From positions 62,001-126,000 of the forward strand of contig CAVQCX010000017.1 of NCBI GenBank assembly GCA_963711095.1: 64,000 bases of DNA, given 5' to 3'. Source of the DNA: CAVQCX01 sp963711095 (GTDB taxonomy: Bacteria > Pseudomonadota > Gammaproteobacteria > Chromatiales > Chromatiaceae). Positions 62,921 to 64,000 of this stretch are shown here, piece after piece; positions within the stretch are counted from its first letter, which is position 1; every line of letters begins with the position of its first letter. Made by a program: the position numbers and the translations under genes. A model generated the notes under the pieces. It was not told the DNA's origin and made no database searches. It saw nothing but the letters and a program-made list of their open reading frames with translations.

Positions 62921-63341
62921 CGGCTTCCGGCGCCGCCGCCGGCGCTCAACCGCTCCATCTTAACCGCGGGTCGCGGGCCTGCGGGGCCCGCGGGCCGAGA
63001 AAGGCCCGCCGGGAGCCGAGCACAGCCCGGTCAACCGCCGAGAGCCGCGGACAGCCGAACAGGCCCGGCAGGCCGAGGCTTGACGAGCGCTCGGCCCGGC
63101 CTAAAATCAGGCGCAATCAAGGAAATCATTCCCGCAGCGAGCCGGGGAGGTCTCGCGCCATCGATGTCATCCACCGAACCGATTCGTGGCACGGGTTGTC
63201 GAACAACCGCATCATCGGGCAGGGTGCGGCCGGCTGGCTCTTTTCGGCCTGGAACGGCTGAAGGCAGGCGCCTATCCTTGGACCGCTCTCGAATCAACTT
63301 CCATCCGATCCATGTTCCAACATTGAAGGAGCTTTACGACT
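62921..63341. other. Divergent intergenic region
   Basis: About 420 bp between glnE and the repeat protein. A run of GGGCCCGCGGGCC words near 62980 forms a possible hairpin. No gene recognised. Confidence 0.4.
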
Positions 63342-63815
63342 GTGAAAAAGATCCCAATGGCCGCCTTGCTGGCTTTCTCCCTGCTTCCCGCAGCATCGTT
63401 CTCGGATACCGTGGTCCGTCACATAGACACTCCTGCGGGCTCCGCGACCGTGGTCCGTAGGGCGCCTCCTGCGGGCTCCGCAACCGTGATCCGTAGGGCG
63501 CATCCTGCAGGCTCGGCAACCGTGATCCGTAGGGGGCATCCTGCAGGCTCGGCAACCGTGATCCGTAGGGCGCCTCGTACGCTTTCGACCACCGTGATCC
63601 GCATGGCACCCCCTGCGCCGGTGGTTGAGCACTACGGCGTGGCCCCGCGCCGCGGAGTGATCTGGGTCCCCGGCTATCAGAACTGGGTGCGCGGGCGCTA
63701 TGTCTGGGTCCCCGGGCGCTGGGCGCGCCCACCCCATGCTGGGGCACAATGGGTTGCGCACCATTGGGTCAGGCGTGGCGGGAGCTGGGTGCTGGCGGGG
63801 GGACATTGGCGCTAG
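63342..63815 (+). CDS. Secreted WxxGxW-repeat protein with 12-residue tandem repeats
   Basis: 157 aa. Signal peptide (about 1-21, ending ASFSD). Residues 31-78 are four tandem copies of the 12-residue unit PAGSATVIRRAH with small variations, plus a degenerate fifth. The C-terminal part has WVPGYQNWVRGRYVWVPGRWARPP, AHHWVRRGGSWVLAGGHW, the WxxGxW (YXWV-type) repeats of small periplasmic proteins. GTG start with AAGGAG 10 bp upstream. Function unknown. Confidence 0.8.
   Translation: MKKIPMAALLAFSLLPAASFSDTVVRHIDTPAGSATVVRRAPPAGSATVIRRAHPAGSATVIRRGHPAGSATVIRRAPRTLSTTVIRMAPPAPVVEHYGVAPRRGVIWVPGYQNWVRGRYVWVPGRWARPPHAGAQWVAHHWVRRGGSWVLAGGHWR
63432..63575. repeat. Four tandem 36-bp repeats within the WxxGxW gene
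   Basis: The unit CCTGCGGGCTCCGCGACC plus GTGATCCGTAGGGCGCAT is repeated four times in frame with few substitutions; a fifth, more divergent unit follows to about 63611. Copy number is likely to vary between strains. Confidence 0.9.
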
Positions 63816-63839
63816 GCGAAGGTCCATTAGCGGGTGAGG

Positions 63840-63867
63840 GCGGGGCGCGAGCCCCGCTCTGCGTTTT
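63840..63867 (+). terminator. Rho-independent terminator after the WxxGxW gene
   Basis: GCGGGGCGCGAGCCCCGC forms a tight stem followed by TCTGCGTTTTT, 24 bp after the stop codon. Confidence 0.75.
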
Positions 63868-64000
63868 TCGCGAAAGCAGCGCTCGGCAAGGCTCCGGACT
63901 AACCTGACCGACGCATCCGCTGCGTCGTAACGGATCGCGCAGCTCCCGCCGCAGGGTCCGAGGGCGCTCCGCCAAAGAAGAAGCCCCGCCACAAGGGCGG

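Overview
The window is GC-rich proteobacterial DNA, most consistent with a gammaproteobacterium of the Chromatiales type (purple sulfur bacteria and relatives). This rests on a gammaproteobacterial gene set: WaaA/LpxL/HldE lipopolysaccharide genes, the cytochrome c4/c5 pair, DsbA, GlnE, a Zur-ZnuABC operon, PstSCAB, and several short conserved proteins of this group. The genus cannot be fixed from the sequence. No rRNA, tRNA or CRISPR array was recognised.

Layout. 1-1330 is mobile-element debris: an array of 25-bp repeats entering from the left edge and a tyrosine-recombinase pseudogene split by a small inverted-repeat element. 1547-10229 holds a hypothetical protein, an ODP-type metallo-beta-lactamase protein, a class I-like PHA synthase, a lipoprotein, an RppH-like Nudix hydrolase, an OmpA-family protein and a DUF3089 hydrolase. 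10237-15220 has a PutAbiC-like membrane protein and a 1252-residue PilZ-DUF1631-GGDEF-EAL protein. 15485-18760 is the zinc operon znuA-znuC-znuB-zur-yidD (minus strand) behind a Zur-box-like palindrome. 18974-27642 is housekeeping: an EEP phosphatase, dsbA, cytochromes c4 and c5 (the latter frameshifted), a deacetylase-family protein, phoR without phoB, an AEC transporter, and hypotheticals.

27800-33900 is a lower-GC accessory island. It contains a REPIN and single REP-like sequences, remnants of RAYT, IS3 and ISKra4 transposases, an attC-like integron site directly in front of a tspO gene, an orphan membrane-anchored protein, an antitoxin with a truncated ParE-like toxin, and an intact RAYT transposase bounded by inverted repeats. 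33928-37670 has a HEAT-repeat protein and thiC under a TPP riboswitch. 37830-38720 holds a decayed HD-GYP gene, six 42-bp tandem repeats and a 131-bp MITE.

38905-44239 carries a PCMT-like protein, rhodanese, isochorismatase, hemerythrin, divergent waaA and frameshifted lpxL, and a monooxygenase. 44331-48136 is pstSCAB without phoU. 49153-52316 is a coupled SulP and ClC pair. 52867-55656 encodes a hybrid kinase with a c-type-heme (Tll0287-like) sensor, followed by a globin-like gene, hldE, a CHCC zinc-finger protein, ilvE, glnE and a repeat-rich WxxGxW secreted protein.

The strongest non-genic theme is small mobile DNA. One MITE family with CCTAGAA termini is present as two complete copies with 5-bp target duplications plus several fragments. 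There are also two further inverted-repeat elements, a REP/RAYT system, and a solitary integron cassette site.
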